From Histoplasma ohiense (taxonomy: Eukaryota > Ascomycota > Eurotiomycetes > Onygenales > Ajellomycetaceae): a stretch of 64,000 nucleotides of DNA. The stretch is from assembly GCA_017607445.1 (NCBI GenBank), contig JAEVHH010000001.1:6386001-6450000 (forward strand), given 5' to 3'. Below, one piece after another: positions 46,627-58,165 of this stretch. Numbering within the stretch: the stretch's first letter is position 1; the number at the start of each line of letters is the position of its first letter. The position numbers were made by a program, and so were the translations under genes. Under the pieces are notes generated by a model. It was not told where the DNA came from, did no database searches, and was given only the letters and a program-made list of their open reading frames with translations.

Positions 46627-48095
46627 TCATCGTCTACGCGAAAAAATGCTTGGAAATTCGTGCTGTGGTGATTGTCGCTTACTATCAGACCAATCAGTCA
46701 GTTGGTGAGGCTTGCTTTGAGCGCTCAACCCGTTTGTGACTCGGCTAGGGCCATCAGTTCGCCATTGAGGTCCCTCATCAAAGGTACATATCCCGAGTCC
46801 GGTGGTCAAAGCAGTTTGAGGTGAGGGATATGTGGGACCGGGCGGCAGCCATCCCAGTTGTGGGCTTGTGCTGCCCATGATAACATCTTGCTGGGTATGC
46901 TTAGCAGAAGTGATGGTTTCGACCTGTTCAAGCGGCATGGTTCGGCCAATACCGTTGTAGTGTCGTAGTAACATCTGTGATGACGAAGCACGTTTATCCG
47001 GCTCAATTTCGGCCATATCTTTGAGATGATGCATGCGGTCCGTTCTTGCAGCATCCAAAGCCGCACCAACTATTTCCTCCGCTGTGAACAGGTTCTCTAG
47101 CGCGCTGAGCATTTGATGAAGAAGATTGTTACCGCAGTGCTCGTGCTCGTCGAAGACACGCCTCTGTATCAGATAATCGACGTTTCCTTCCTTCAAGGCC
47201 ATGAAGATCTCGAACTGCTCCGATAACCTCTGGTAGTGTATGTATTCTATGATGTTTGGCTGTTGATATCAGCTAGGAAACACGAACAGGAGGGCCAGGA
47301 AGATTTGGCTAACATGAGAACAGCTGTAAAGTGCCTCAATCTCTCGCTGTAGTCGAGTGAGATCCCAGTCTTTAAATCCGCCGGGGGGCGGCCGAAAACG
47401 CACTCGACAGCCATAACTTTCCCAGAATCCATATCAATAACCTTAGAAACCGTACCGTAAGCTCCCGCCCCAAGCGGAGCCAATTCCTTAAACCTTATTT
47501 GCGGCTCATGGTGGACAGGCACTCGGATTAATGGGAGACGACTGGATGCCACTGTCGGTATGTTGTCTATAGTTCGAGCCTGCATGGGAGTTTCCACCCG
47601 ATTCGCAACCTCATAATTCGTATTAAACTCAACCCGGTGCCACACCAGTCGGAATTGAACTAGGTCCTCTTCGCTACCACCCATGCTGAGCATGCAGTTG
47701 ACATCTGATCGCACGACGACCCTACGGCGATGCCCAGGTTCAAATGGTACGCATCCAACACCAAAAACCTCGGTTGTTTGTGAGTTTGACTGATCGTATA
47801 GCATTACAACATCACTCTCTGCATGAGCCTCGAATGAGCACTGTATTCGAGAGATGCTTGGTCCATCAACAGTGATATCAGCGCCGCTGCGCCCGAGAGT
47901 TGCCAACGTATATCGCGTACTTGACTGAAGGTGGAAGCCAATGTCTAATCCAACGTATTGCATGTTATTGTCAACAAACCTGGATAGGAAACGACGGTTG
48001 AGTGGATTGTTGATGACAGCGTGAGCATTTTGATTCAGAGGCACGAGCGAAAATAAAGCTTGACTTTTGAGGAACTTGCCGCGGCGACAAAGCAA
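46627..48095 (-). pseudogene. FHA-domain protein with gutted kinase domain
   Basis: Reading right to left, an FHA domain is intact around YTLATLGRSGADITVDGPSI, SRIQCSFE and VVMLYDQSNSQTTEVFG. It is followed by the start of a protein kinase: glycine loop LGAGAYGTVSKVIDMDSGK, then MAVE where the invariant lysine of MAVK is expected. After a frame change at about 47,345-47,400 (or a 53 nt intron with a poor GTTTTC donor) the text continues REIEALYSCSH. A clean 54 nt intron (47,313-47,260) then leads to PNIIEYIHYQRLSEQFEIF. The catalytic loop, DFG and APE segments are absent: the text jumps from LLHQMLSALENL to the far C-terminal kinase helix, RMHHLKDMAEIEPDKRASSS. The N-terminal start is unresolved (the open frame begins at a TTG at 48,095). 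It is either a degraded gene or a pseudokinase. Confidence 0.7.
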
Positions 48096-48929
48096 AAGGT
48101 CGTATGTCTATGCGTGGCAAGTCCCGAGAGGAAGTTTGTTTGATAGAGAAAACAGGTGGATAGCCAGGCTGCCAGATGACATGATTGATTGAAGGGCACC
48201 TGAGGAGGGCACATAGCAGCCTCCGTTTTTAATACGGAGTGATGCTGGTTATAAACGAGACGAGTGCTTGGGCGCTTGACTCGATCCATGTTTGTTTGCT
48301 GCTACCCAAGGACGGGGGTTTGCATGCATCCTCCCTAATAAGAATTCATGCAGGTAGTCTAGGGTGTAGAGATAGGCATCCATGCATGAAACAGTGACAC
48401 AGCAGCGATTCAACAATGGGAGACAAACGGGACGCAAATACCGGCTTGTTGCGCCTCGTATCCCACAGGTAATATTTGCATATTTGGCTATGAGAGGTTG
48501 GGGCGGCTGGGGAATCCCGTGACTTCCATGAGACCTGGACGAGGCAACTTGCGGAATAAGACAGAGCAAGCCCAACTATGCGGCAGCTGGTTGTTGGTTG
48601 GTTGCATATCAGAAGTGGTGGTGGTAACATAGTTAAGGGGCAGCGTCATTCTGGCGCACAAGCAATATTATTTAAATATATATACACCGTACGTACGGAG
48701 TACACCCCCCAGCCAAAACGGCATCAAAACAACACCAACACAGCACCGCCGACGCGGCCGCTACTCCACCCTAACACCGTCAACCTTTCAAGCCACCTCC
48801 GCGCTTCGAAAAAATAATTTTCTTTTCACAGTCGATATTGGCCTCAGCGCGGCCTTCTCTACCCACGATATTTCTTTTTAACAAACTTGATGATGTAACC
48901 GAGATCGACTGTCCCTCTGATCTGTGATC
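48096..48929. other. Divergent intergenic region
   Basis: About 830 nt between the FHA gene and the 48,930 ORF. The FHA gene's missing first exon may lie here. No other gene is seen. Confidence 0.5.
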
Positions 48930-50464
48930 ATGGTCGTCACATTGAACACCTTTGGGACCGCCGGTTTCCCGCAGATCATTGAAGCCCTTCAGAGGTTGCG
49001 GGACAACCCAGAGCTTCTTACCCGCGAGCGATCGATGTTTAACGACCCTCCACCGCCGTACAGGTCGGTCGAGACGACACGGCCTCCTAGCCCTTTTCGC
49101 CATCTCTCTAAAGCTGATCGACACTTGCAGCGCAGAGAAGAACGCCTAAACTCTGTACCAACACGGCAATTTATGTTCCAATGTAGTTTAGAGAAGGAGC
49201 GTATAATAGATCAAATTCACAGAAGATTTGTGAGACGAAAAGAAACGTTGCCTTACACCATAGGGGAGGATTTCGATACGACCTCAGAGAAAAATGTTAA
49301 AAATCGGTGGATAGAGCAAGGGATATGGAATGACAAGTGGCCGCGATGGGCTAGGGGGGCGAGCTGGAAACATGAAGAATCTCCGGGGGACCAGATCGTT
49401 CGATAACTATATCAGACCCACTGGATCCAAGGCCGAAAATTGTTAGTGAGGAACGTAGGGCTGCTCACGAACATGAAACACGGGCTTCCCGCCCCTGCTA
49501 TCAGTTTCTTTATCAGATATCCAAAGAGCGCGAGTGGCTAGAAGACGAACCAGACAGTGGACGCACTGATATCGATGTCCAAGCCTACGAAAACGTTAAG
49601 AATCGTTGGCTCACTCAAAAGATCTGGAACTCACAGTGGGGCAATGATATGCCTGGGATGACCTGGATTCACGAAGAGCCCGACGATGAAGATTCCGAGC
49701 AATCAGACAACCCTCCTGCCAGCGAATCTGTGCCTAACAATGCTGTAGAAAGCGACGACCGTCCTGTTTGCCGCTACAGGTACCGCTCACATGGGTTTGG
49801 TTTGGTCCAGGTCCCTTCCGCCTCCCCGGAACCGACAGGGGAGGCTGGACTTTCCTTAACTTCTAGGACAAGGGAAGGCACTAATGGAGATGCTTTCACG
49901 GATGAAACTGCATCTAAAATACCCAGACCCATACCCCGGAGCCCTAAAAATACAAAGGAACCTCAAGAATCTTCACGCCTCGCTCCTGGTTCAAATGGTA
50001 CTTCAAATGTTAGAAAGCGTGCTACTCGAGATTCTCCAGATCCTGCAGATCCTGCATCATTCCAATCAAGGAAGCGGCTCCATTCTATGTTTAGGCCAGC
50101 TAGTGCGCCTCAGAGTCCGGTACCTCATGCAACAGGAAACTTCCTGGGAGAAAATGAGGATGCTGAACCATCTCTATCTCTATCTACTTTGCCATTGTGT
50201 TGTATAGTTCTGGATGAAGGATCGGGAGATGATCGACAGCCACCGCTTCCAAATTCCAAAATAAGTACACGATCTAGAACAAATAGACGCTCAGTGTCTT
50301 GCGACGCTTCAGTCGATGGCAACAAAATTTCACAGCTAAACTCGGGGCGGAAACGGCGTGCGGGCTCGGAAACGCCTACTCCTTCGCGTAAACCACCAGT
50401 GGCTTCGAAGACAATCCCTCCTGCCGGTCTCGCTCCAGTGGGTAATCTGCATGGTCTTATTTGA
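48930..50464 (+). pseudogene. Two-unit lineage-type protein broken by a frameshift
   Basis: The ORF from the ATG at 48,930 ends at 49,406. A second reading frame, open from about 49,376 to 50,464, clearly continues the same protein. Both halves carry one copy of a repeat: NVKNRWIEQGIWNDKW ... SWKHEE in the first and NVKNRWLTQKIWNSQW ... TWIHEE in the second. There is no room for an ordinary intron between the two frames. A single missing base in the G run at about 49,384-49,389 would explain the change. The C-terminal part is disordered and rich in Ser/Pro/Arg. I know no function; the style fits poorly studied lineage-restricted fungal proteins. An assembly error remains possible. Confidence 0.65.
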
Positions 50465-50749
50465 AAAGTCCAGATACTGTCACTCCCATGTTATATTGCC
50501 AGAATGAAAGCAGGTACAAGGCTAGCCAGCTGAACATGATTGAACCAGGCCGAGAATTAATAGGATAGCTCTAAAGAGGGTGTAACCACAAAACATCAGT
50601 CCCACGAGGGTGGTTTGTGTTTCTATATTCTCTGGTGTCCATTTCGTACGGGGGCCATGATAGCTCTCAACGGCTCAATTCATTCAGTTGGTGAATCCGG
50701 TACCCAGTCCATTTTCCTCAAGCCTATTTCTAGTTGCGTGACGTTTGTG

Positions 50750-51265
50750 GTGACTATTCAGCCGCCTTGCGCATCCGTCCATCAACATCCGACTCGCATC
50801 CTCGGCGCCCACGCCTTCCCATCCCAACTTAACCCCTCCCTACTCACAATCACCGCATCAGGACTATTCGCCACAATCTCCCCCACAACCTCTACAGCCC
50901 GCTTCACCACCCTCCTTTCCCCAACATCCACATCATCCGCCTCCCCGCCATCCTCCACAACCTCATTAACAAGCCCCATCGCTCTGCCTCTTCAACCGGG
51001 ACCACCCTCCCCGTCAACTCCATCTCTATCGCCCGCTGCTTTCCCACGGTCCGCATCAGCCTCGTCAGCCCACCCGCCAACGCGATGACGCCGCGCTTAA
51101 CTTCTAGTAACGCGAACTTCGACCTGCGCTGGCTGTTGATGATGATCTCGAAGCCGCCGCCGTAAGCGAGGCTGATGACGGCGCAGATGACCGGTTTTTC
51201 CCCCGCGCGCCGGGATAGATCGGTGAACCCTGAGAGGGGTGGTGCTGGGCGGCCGGATGATTGGG
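50750..51265 (-). pseudogene. Enoyl-CoA hydratase/isomerase remnant
   Basis: Translated right to left, the crotonase core is recognisable: LSRRAGEKPVICAV, LAYGGGFEI, FALLEVKRGVIALAGGLTRL, MRTVGKQRAIEMELTGR, then after one frameshift (about 50,972-50,977, a G run) GLVNEVV and IVANSPDAVIVSREGL, and after another (about 50,829) EGVGAEDASRMLMDG. The first third of the enzyme is missing; upstream sequence beyond 51,270 is AT-rich and unrelated. A short deletion also removes residues between EIIINS and FALLEVKRG. The parent family is the peroxisomal/mitochondrial carnitine-racemase-like hydratases of fatty-acid oxidation. Multiple independent lesions make function very unlikely. Confidence 0.85.
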
Positions 51266-52044
51266 AGTTTTTATCATTCTATTCTAGATTTTTGATTTTG
51301 GTAGTTTTAAGTGCTAGGTTAATAAGCTTCAGGATTCGGGTTTGTGGCGTTTAATTTTGTATCTTTTATTTTTTTCCCTTTTATTTTCATTTCCTTTCTT
51401 TTTTTCCCGGGTTTTCTGCATTTTATTTGCATCTTCAGGAATTGATTGGACAAGGGGTGGTAGTTTTTAGCTCTTGAAGTTCAGGACTCACCACCATACC
51501 ATCCACACATGAAACTTTATTTATTTTGTCCCTCCTGCCCAATCAGAGCTTGAACAAATAGTTGTTGTTTATTAAAAAACCTAACTTAGCCGTTGAATCA
51601 GGTCCACTTACCCAACATATATTAGCTGCCGCTAGATAAATAATATCCAACTAGGTCTAACCTCTCTTACAGATACACTCATTACTGGCAACTTGCAACA
51701 CTAGGCTATGGGCGGCTGGGGTTAAAATTAGAGGTTAGACGTTGATGATCAGCGGTTAGGGATTAGAGCTAGGAAAGGAAAGGATATATCGAGGTAGGAT
51801 CGGTTAAGGTCAAGGAACTGAGAAATATGAAAAAACACCATCGCTCTACTTGCTTGTTTAAAGGGATTTTTCCAAATGAGGTTTCAACCCAACTGTACGG
51901 AGTATACCTCTAGAAAGATCACGTAAAAATGATCGTGGTCGTTGTACAGGGAAAAAAAAGCGAACAAGATAAATAGAAACCCTCGTATCACATGCATAAA
52001 GAAAAGATTCAATGGCTTCTAACAATGGCAGAGGACAAGAAACA
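51266..52044. other. Intergenic region, no gene recognised
   Basis: About 780 nt. AT-rich around 51,270-51,420, then unique sequence up to the 3' end of TOF1. Confidence 0.6.
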
Positions 52045-55000
52045 TCATCTACTTCCCAAATTCTCAACGATGAACGCGCCAAGCATGCGTCGCCGGCGTG
52101 CAAGCTTCTTGGACGGCTCCTCCTCCTCATCTGAACCAACCCCTTTACCAACCCCTCCATATCCCCAGACTTTCTCCTTGTCGACTAAACTAGCGAAGTA
52201 AAACGGGTTATCAAAGTAGTCATCGTCATTCATGCCGAATATTGGATGGCGCTCTGTCAGGTTGGAGGAGTGGAATTTTCGCTCATTCGTTCATGTTCAC
52301 CACCCAAATGACATTGATGTCGTCTCGGAGGACGATGATGGTTCATCTTGTGTGACCATCAGGCCATTTTCCTCATCATCGTCCTGATGACCATCAATGC
52401 TAGTTAAATCAACTTCTTCATCGCTATCGGGTAGCAGATGATCGTTCCGGCGACGTTTGTTGACTTCATCTTCGTCTGCAGCACCCTTCCGTTTCCTCGC
52501 TTTGCTGGAAGAATTTTGGTCTGGTAAATCATCTCCACCGGTGGCGTCCGACAATAAAGCTTGCTTGATGCGCATGGCCTGATTTCTCCTCCTCTCCTCC
52601 TCTCGCGCGAAGAACTCTCTATCGGCTTCCTCATCCGACTCCTCATCACTGGCATGGATATATAAACTGCTTTTGATTTTTCTTTGACGCTCCAATGCAT
52701 TAGCATGTCGTGCCAGACGGCGTGCTTCCAATGATGCTTCGTCCAGGACATCACCATCCTTTCCGTTCTTCTTCCCTCGCCTAAGTCGCTTCTTTTTAAG
52801 TTCATCTAGTGTGTCGGCTCTAGTGCGGAGATTTGGCGGGTACAAGATATCATCAATGTCATCTTCGCCCTCCGAATCGATTCCAAAATCTACTTCACCC
52901 GATGTTCGTTGGTGGGACAACGTAGTGTCGATGTCTCGTTTTCGACGTAGCAGATCACGAGGCTCTAACCCGTCAAATTCGGTTGGTGGGTTCTCCTTGT
53001 GTTTTTCAATTGATTTTTTTGTTTCCTCTAGAGTTTTAGCCGATAATGACGAGGGGATTATCCACGAGGAGCCCATTGTGTCCTCAACACCAAGCCTCTC
53101 AAGCCCAGCTGAGGTCATTAGAAGACGGAGACGTCCGTTTTTGAACATGGCAGTACGACACGCATCATCAAACGGGATAACATCTAATGAAAATTGTCAA
53201 CATAATTTTTGTCGGGCGGGAACGATATCTTATACATACCTATTGAAGGAGGAGTGTTGGCGGTACGCTCCTCTCCAGATTCAGATCGCCTAGCTTCAGC
53301 TTCCAGCTCCCAGCTTCTCCTTTCATTTACCGCAGTGTCAATGGTTTTAATTAACCATTGTACTAGGTTCTCTTTTCCTTCCAGGAGCAGAGCTGCTACC
53401 ACAATGCCTAATTTAGAATCTAGTGTATCGGCAGCACCGGGCTTCACCTCCAACTCAGCAGCAGCCTTCGATTGCGACACTGTCTGTCTCTCATGGCCAT
53501 ACTCTAGGTAGAAGACAGTGGCGTTAATTTTACTAAATAGCATTTCTGTGATAAGCTCCGGGCGTTGTTCTAATTTCTTGACGAGCTTTCTAATAACTCG
53601 GCGTGTGAGCTCCTCCCATTCGACATACATTGGCTTAGTCGAATCAAGGCCTCTCGGACCCTTTATCATCCTATAAAACAGCGAAATTATATCCACGCGG
53701 AAGAGCAACACGCTTAACTCTTGCTTGAAAGCCACACGATAGAAAAATCGATGTGCTCGTTTCAACTGCTCCTCGTTGAGCTCCCTATAATATGCTGTTA
53801 ATGCAAGGAATGTGTTGACAGAGTTTTGGGTGCAAAATTTAGCCGCGAAACGTTGAAAATTGAAAGATCTTTCCACTATCGTCTTAGTTGCATCTTCCAT
53901 GGTCAAGTCTTCGGCTTCGGACTCGTCACCATCTTGAGCTTGACCATTTTCAGGATTGGGAGCCGCTTTCTTACGTTGTTTGCGCCTGGCTCGTCGCCGA
54001 GATCGAATCTGCATATATTCATTCTGCTTCGAGTACTGTTCCAATAATCGAAGGAAGACATGGGCTAGTTCAGTGCAAGCATCCAAATACCAGAACCCTT
54101 GGCTTTCGTAGACCCTTAATATAGCCAATATCCTGTCATGTGTTGTCTCCTCATAGAATATTCTGCTCAATATATTCTCAGCAATGTCTTGATCTTCAGC
54201 GATGTCAGAATGCAACATCTGCTGGACCGTCAGAAGGATTTGCGTAAAACACCTCATGCTGGCGTTCAGATCCTGCCAATCCTTGAAATCTAAACAGTTT
54301 TGCATATGTCTGGTTAAAGCAATGAAGGTTTCTTGGTTGAGAACGCTTGCAACGAGTTGGAAACCGTCCGGTTCAAAGTCCCTCGAAGGATGTGCATTTT
54401 GCTGGCGAAGTTCTTGTTGGCGAGTACGCCGAGCCCTCTCAGCCTCAAGGAACCAAGCGACTACATAAAAGAAGTGACGTGGTGTGGACTCGGTCACGCG
54501 GTCGGCCTCCCGTTCAATGGCTTTGCGGATATGTGAGAAGAGTGGGTTGAAACCAGAGTCCAAAAACTCTTCAACGAATGTTCTTAAATGTTTGGTCGCC
54601 AACGGCGTTAAGGGAGATGGCACATTAAAGTTGTTCACCGACGTGTCAATGTCCCCCTTTCTATGTTTCGGCCTATCCCACTTTTTTGATTTGTCCATTT
54701 TCAACATCGTCGTCCAGTCGTCTTTGAGTACGTCCTGGCCGGAAACAGTGGATACTTTTTCATCATCTCGTTTCACCCAGATCATCGTGCCAAATCGCCC
54801 ATGCCTGGTCGGGGCAGTTTTGGCGTATTCCCGTTTTAAATGCGATTCCTTATCCAGGAGAGCTTCAAGATCATCCGTTCCCGCAATATTTCGTTGAGCA
54901 TCATTCATGAACAGCTTCTTTATATCGACCCCCTTAACAATATGGAATAGAATCTCTAGAATAACCACATCCTGGTAAATAAAATCTTCTCCTATATTGG

Positions 55001-55846
55001 AGCACATTGCCAGTAGAAGGGCAAATACATCCTGTTGTTGAAATACGTTTATGGTAGCGGACTTCGACGCTTCTTCCTCGTCGCCCTCGGCAGCTAGATG
55101 CGAAGGCGCTACTATCGCAATATTTCTGAATAGGTACAGCATTAATTTTAGAATCCCTTCGTCTCGTGAGGAACGGTCTGATCGTGGAGTGGTCATGCTT
55201 GGCAAGGCAATACGGATAATTGTTCGTAGAATGGCCGTGGCATCATTTCCAAGAATCCCACGCTTATACAAAACCTGCGAATGCTGCAAGTATGGTATAT
55301 GTCTATGGTGATTGACTGTCATCTGGCTATGGATCTCGAGCGGCCATGTTAGAGGAACAAGCAATTCCACTAAAATGAAGCATATCAGCAGCACTCACAA
55401 ATTAAGCGTTGGGAAGAGGGGTGTGAGAGCGCAGAGCACTTACAACAAGCCAATGAAACTCTCGACTTGTACTTATCATCATGTATATCATCCCCCAAAA
55501 GTGCGAGAATCGGAATCAAGTCTCGATTTACCAGGTTAGTTTCCGCTAAGCACCTAGCCACGTCCATACGGTTCGCCTTCTCGTCGTAGAACTTGAGCCA
55601 TCTTTTGATATCGCGCAAACAGGCAAGGGCATCGTCGCCCAAGACATATTTCCCTGTATTGCTACTACCAGAGCCTCCGAGCTATATGAAGAATTCATCA
55701 TCCTGTCAGCTCTCCATTAAACTTTAATGATTAACTAGTTGGGTTGGCTTCCTTCCTGATAGACCTACCGCAGAAACGAGATTGTAGACATAAGCGCGGA
55801 CTTCAGGATCCACCACCTGCCCTGATTGAATGGACTCTGGCTCCAT
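52045..55846 (-). CDS. TOF1: Topoisomerase 1-associated factor 1 (Timeless/Tof1/Swi1)
   Basis: Five exons (55846-55769, 55681-55444, 55369-53240, 53183-52304, 52189-52045) give about 1156 aa. Tof1 with Csm3 forms the fork protection complex that pauses and stabilises replisomes and signals to the S-phase checkpoint. The N-terminal Timeless region is clear: VVDPEVRAYVYNLVSALGG, LGDDALACLRDIKRWLKFYD, ELLVPLTWPLE. Later come RHGRFGTMIWVKR and VPSPLTPLATKHLRTFVEEF. The C-terminal third is acidic and basic-rich with several likely NLS (RRARRKQRKK, KARKRKG). The last exon is inferred: without it the protein stops at SMSFGW. With a GTGGTG donor at 52,303 and a CTAG acceptor at 52,190 it continues in phase to the basic end RRRRMLGAFIVE, which resembles Tof1 C-termini. 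Confidence 0.92.
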
Positions 55847-56303
55847 AGTGTTTGGGATATTGTTAATAGGGTATCAATGTCATATCTAGCAGATGGTGTT
55901 GTGGTTTTCTGTCTTGATATCATTCAATTTCGATGTCCAATCATTTTTCGCGTGTGTAAACTCGCGTTTCTGACGTGTGACTGACTAATCAGGAACGGAA
56001 TTATTAACTTCCAGGCTGGGAATCACCTTTTATTGCCAAGCTCACCCACAAAATTGGATTGGTTTGTCCCCTCTACCACCAGCATGGTGCTGGTGGTGAT
56101 CGGGCGCTTTTGCTCCAGTGGCCTCTGTAACAGTAATACTGGCTCCGAGAATAACCGAATTTCTCCAGAACCATTGACATACTATCATGTGATAACACCA
56201 GGCCATACACCCTGTTCCATGTCCAAGTTTATCTTTGCCGACCGCTTAATTTTTTTGCATAGGGAGCTATTCTTCTATCACTACTCAACATTCACCTGTC
56301 ACG
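55847..56303. promoter_or_regulatory. Divergent promoter TOF1 / 3-hydroxyacyl-CoA dehydrogenase
   Basis: A 457 nt region between two divergent start codons. It contains the palindrome-like ACCAGCATGGTGCTGGT near 56,078-56,094. No gene is seen. Confidence 0.5.
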
Positions 56304-57407
56304 ATGTTCCGCGTTACTGTAGGACGGTGCATCGCCAATGCAGGCTGCTCAATCGCCTCGAGATCCTTCAGTACGTCCCCAATCGCCCATGCAGCGGCGG
56401 AGGTGAAAAAGGTGGGAGTTATCGGAGCTGGACAAATGGTAAGTATTGAATATACCGGATACATTGTCAATTGAAGATTAACATGCTGTGGAATAGGGTC
56501 TGGGTATTGCGCTAGTTGCCGCCCAAAAGGCTGGCGTACCCGTAACCCTGATTGATAACTCCCAAGCTTCTATCGATAAGGGGATGAAATTTGCAGGTTT
56601 GCCTCATACAATTGCAAAACGCACTCAATTGAGGATTTGGGGATCTAACTCAGCTAACCAACAAACAACAAAATAGAAAAACTACTTGAGAAAGACGTCG
56701 CAAAGGAGCGTATTACCAGAGACCACGCCACCCAAATCCGCTCGATGATCAAACCCAGCACCAACCTCTCCGACCTCGAAGACGTAGACTTCGTAATAGA
56801 AGCCGTTCCCGAAATCCCAGCGCTCAAGTCATCCATTTTCGCCCAACTGGCTGAAATCGCTCCCTCGCACGCCATCCTTGCCACAAATACATCCTCCATC
56901 TCCATCACCAGGATCGCCGCTGCAACCACCAAGAACCCTACAGACCTGTCTGCCTCGTCGCGGGTTATCTCCACCCACTTCATGAACCCCGTCCCCGTCC
57001 AGAAGGGCGTGGAAATTATCGCGGGCCTACAGACGTCCCAGGAAACCATTGACACTGCCATGGAGTTCGTCAAACGCATGGGCAAGATCCCGGCCCGCTC
57101 CACCGATTCTCCTGGCTTCCTAGCCAATCGTATCCTCATGCCATATGTCAATGAAGCGATCATGTGTCTGGAGAACGGTATTGGCACTAAGGAGGATATC
57201 GACAGCATCATGAAGTACGGCACCAATGTGCCAATGGGCCCGCTGACGCTGGCTGATTTCATTGGTTTGGATACGTGCTTGGCTATTATGAATGTGCTAC
57301 ATACCGAGACTGGTGATAGCAAATATCGGCCCGCAGGATTGTTGAAGAGGATGGTTGATGCTGGTTGGATGGGCAAAAAGTCCTCCAAAGGGTTCTATGA
57401 TTATTGA
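56304..57407 (+). CDS. 3-hydroxyacyl/3-hydroxybutyryl-CoA dehydrogenase, mitochondrial
   Basis: Three exons (56304-56438, 56497-56596, 56677-57407) encode 321 aa with phases 0 and 1. The enzyme oxidises L-3-hydroxyacyl-CoA with NAD in fatty-acid or butyrate-type metabolism. The leader is arginine/serine-rich with the cleavage-like SRSFSTSP, indicating mitochondrial import. The Rossmann loop VGVIGAGQMGLGIALVAA is completed across the first intron. STHFMNPVPVQKGVEII carries the catalytic histidine, and DSPGFLANRILMPYVNEAI and MGPLTLADFIGLD are family signatures. The C-terminus GKKSSKGFYDY is canonical. A remnant of another acyl-CoA enzyme lies 5 kb upstream, but they show no operon-like link. 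Confidence 0.95.
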
Positions 57408-57990
57408 TTGTTTTGGGAGATGGTAGGTGGGATGACGTTGGCTGTTTTTCGACATCGAATGTATTGGGTCAGAAACCCGGCCTCTGGAAAAAACTTTCTT
57501 TTTTGACCCGGTGCGTGGACAACATGTATATAAAAATAAAGGTTTACAATGCGCTATGTTTTAAATAGTCATTTGTCCTGATTACCCTCATCCAACCCAG
57601 GTTGCCTTATGGGTCACCAATGACATCATTCATACACATTGTTTTCTCAAAATCTCACCCGTTTCACAACCTAAATTCTACTCCCAATATGCTCCATTCT
57701 CCGACACCACACCGCCAACCCTTCCATCGCCAATTTCGCCATATCCACGGCTATTACTCGTCTCCAATGCGTCTGCAACCAGGGCTAAGCCCCCCTCAAT
57801 GGACTTCGGCTTAGTTCACCCCTTCCCGACATTTTCAGATTAGCGCGATCAACTAAACTCCTTTAGACTTCTGCCAAGTCCTGCTAACTTCTGAACCAAT
57901 CAATTACTCCACACATGCTCACAACTAGACTGGCCGGTGGGACCATGAATTTCATGTTTGGTAGTCCATTTCTTGGTGTGATTTCCAGTG
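57408..57990. other. Transition from genic DNA to AT-rich tract
   Basis: 3' flank of the dehydrogenase. CG dinucleotides are present up to about 57,850 and disappear after roughly 57,990, where the composition falls sharply to AT-rich. No gene is seen. Confidence 0.6.
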
Positions 57991-58165
57991 GGACCAGGAT
58001 CAGAATGGGAGTGTAAAGAGACCAAAATTTTCAGAAATGAAGTGTAAAATTATCAGATTTAGATCTAATATGACTATTATAAAATCAACAAAATTTATTA
58101 TTTCATACAAAGTGACTGACTATGAAAAATAAGAATGTGATCTGAGACTAATCATAATTTTAACT

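Noticed and set aside
48035..48630. Minus-strand ORFs of 84-108 codons upstream of the FHA domain as its N-terminus
   Set aside because: They are in other frames or have no recognisable content. The FHA frame is open only to a TTG at 48,095, so the first exon remains unknown.
1..57990. A clustered biosynthetic or defence system in the gene-rich part
   Set aside because: The genes are mostly separate housekeeping functions; there is no polyketide/peptide synthase, NLR, toxin-antidote pair or co-directional cluster to support such a system.
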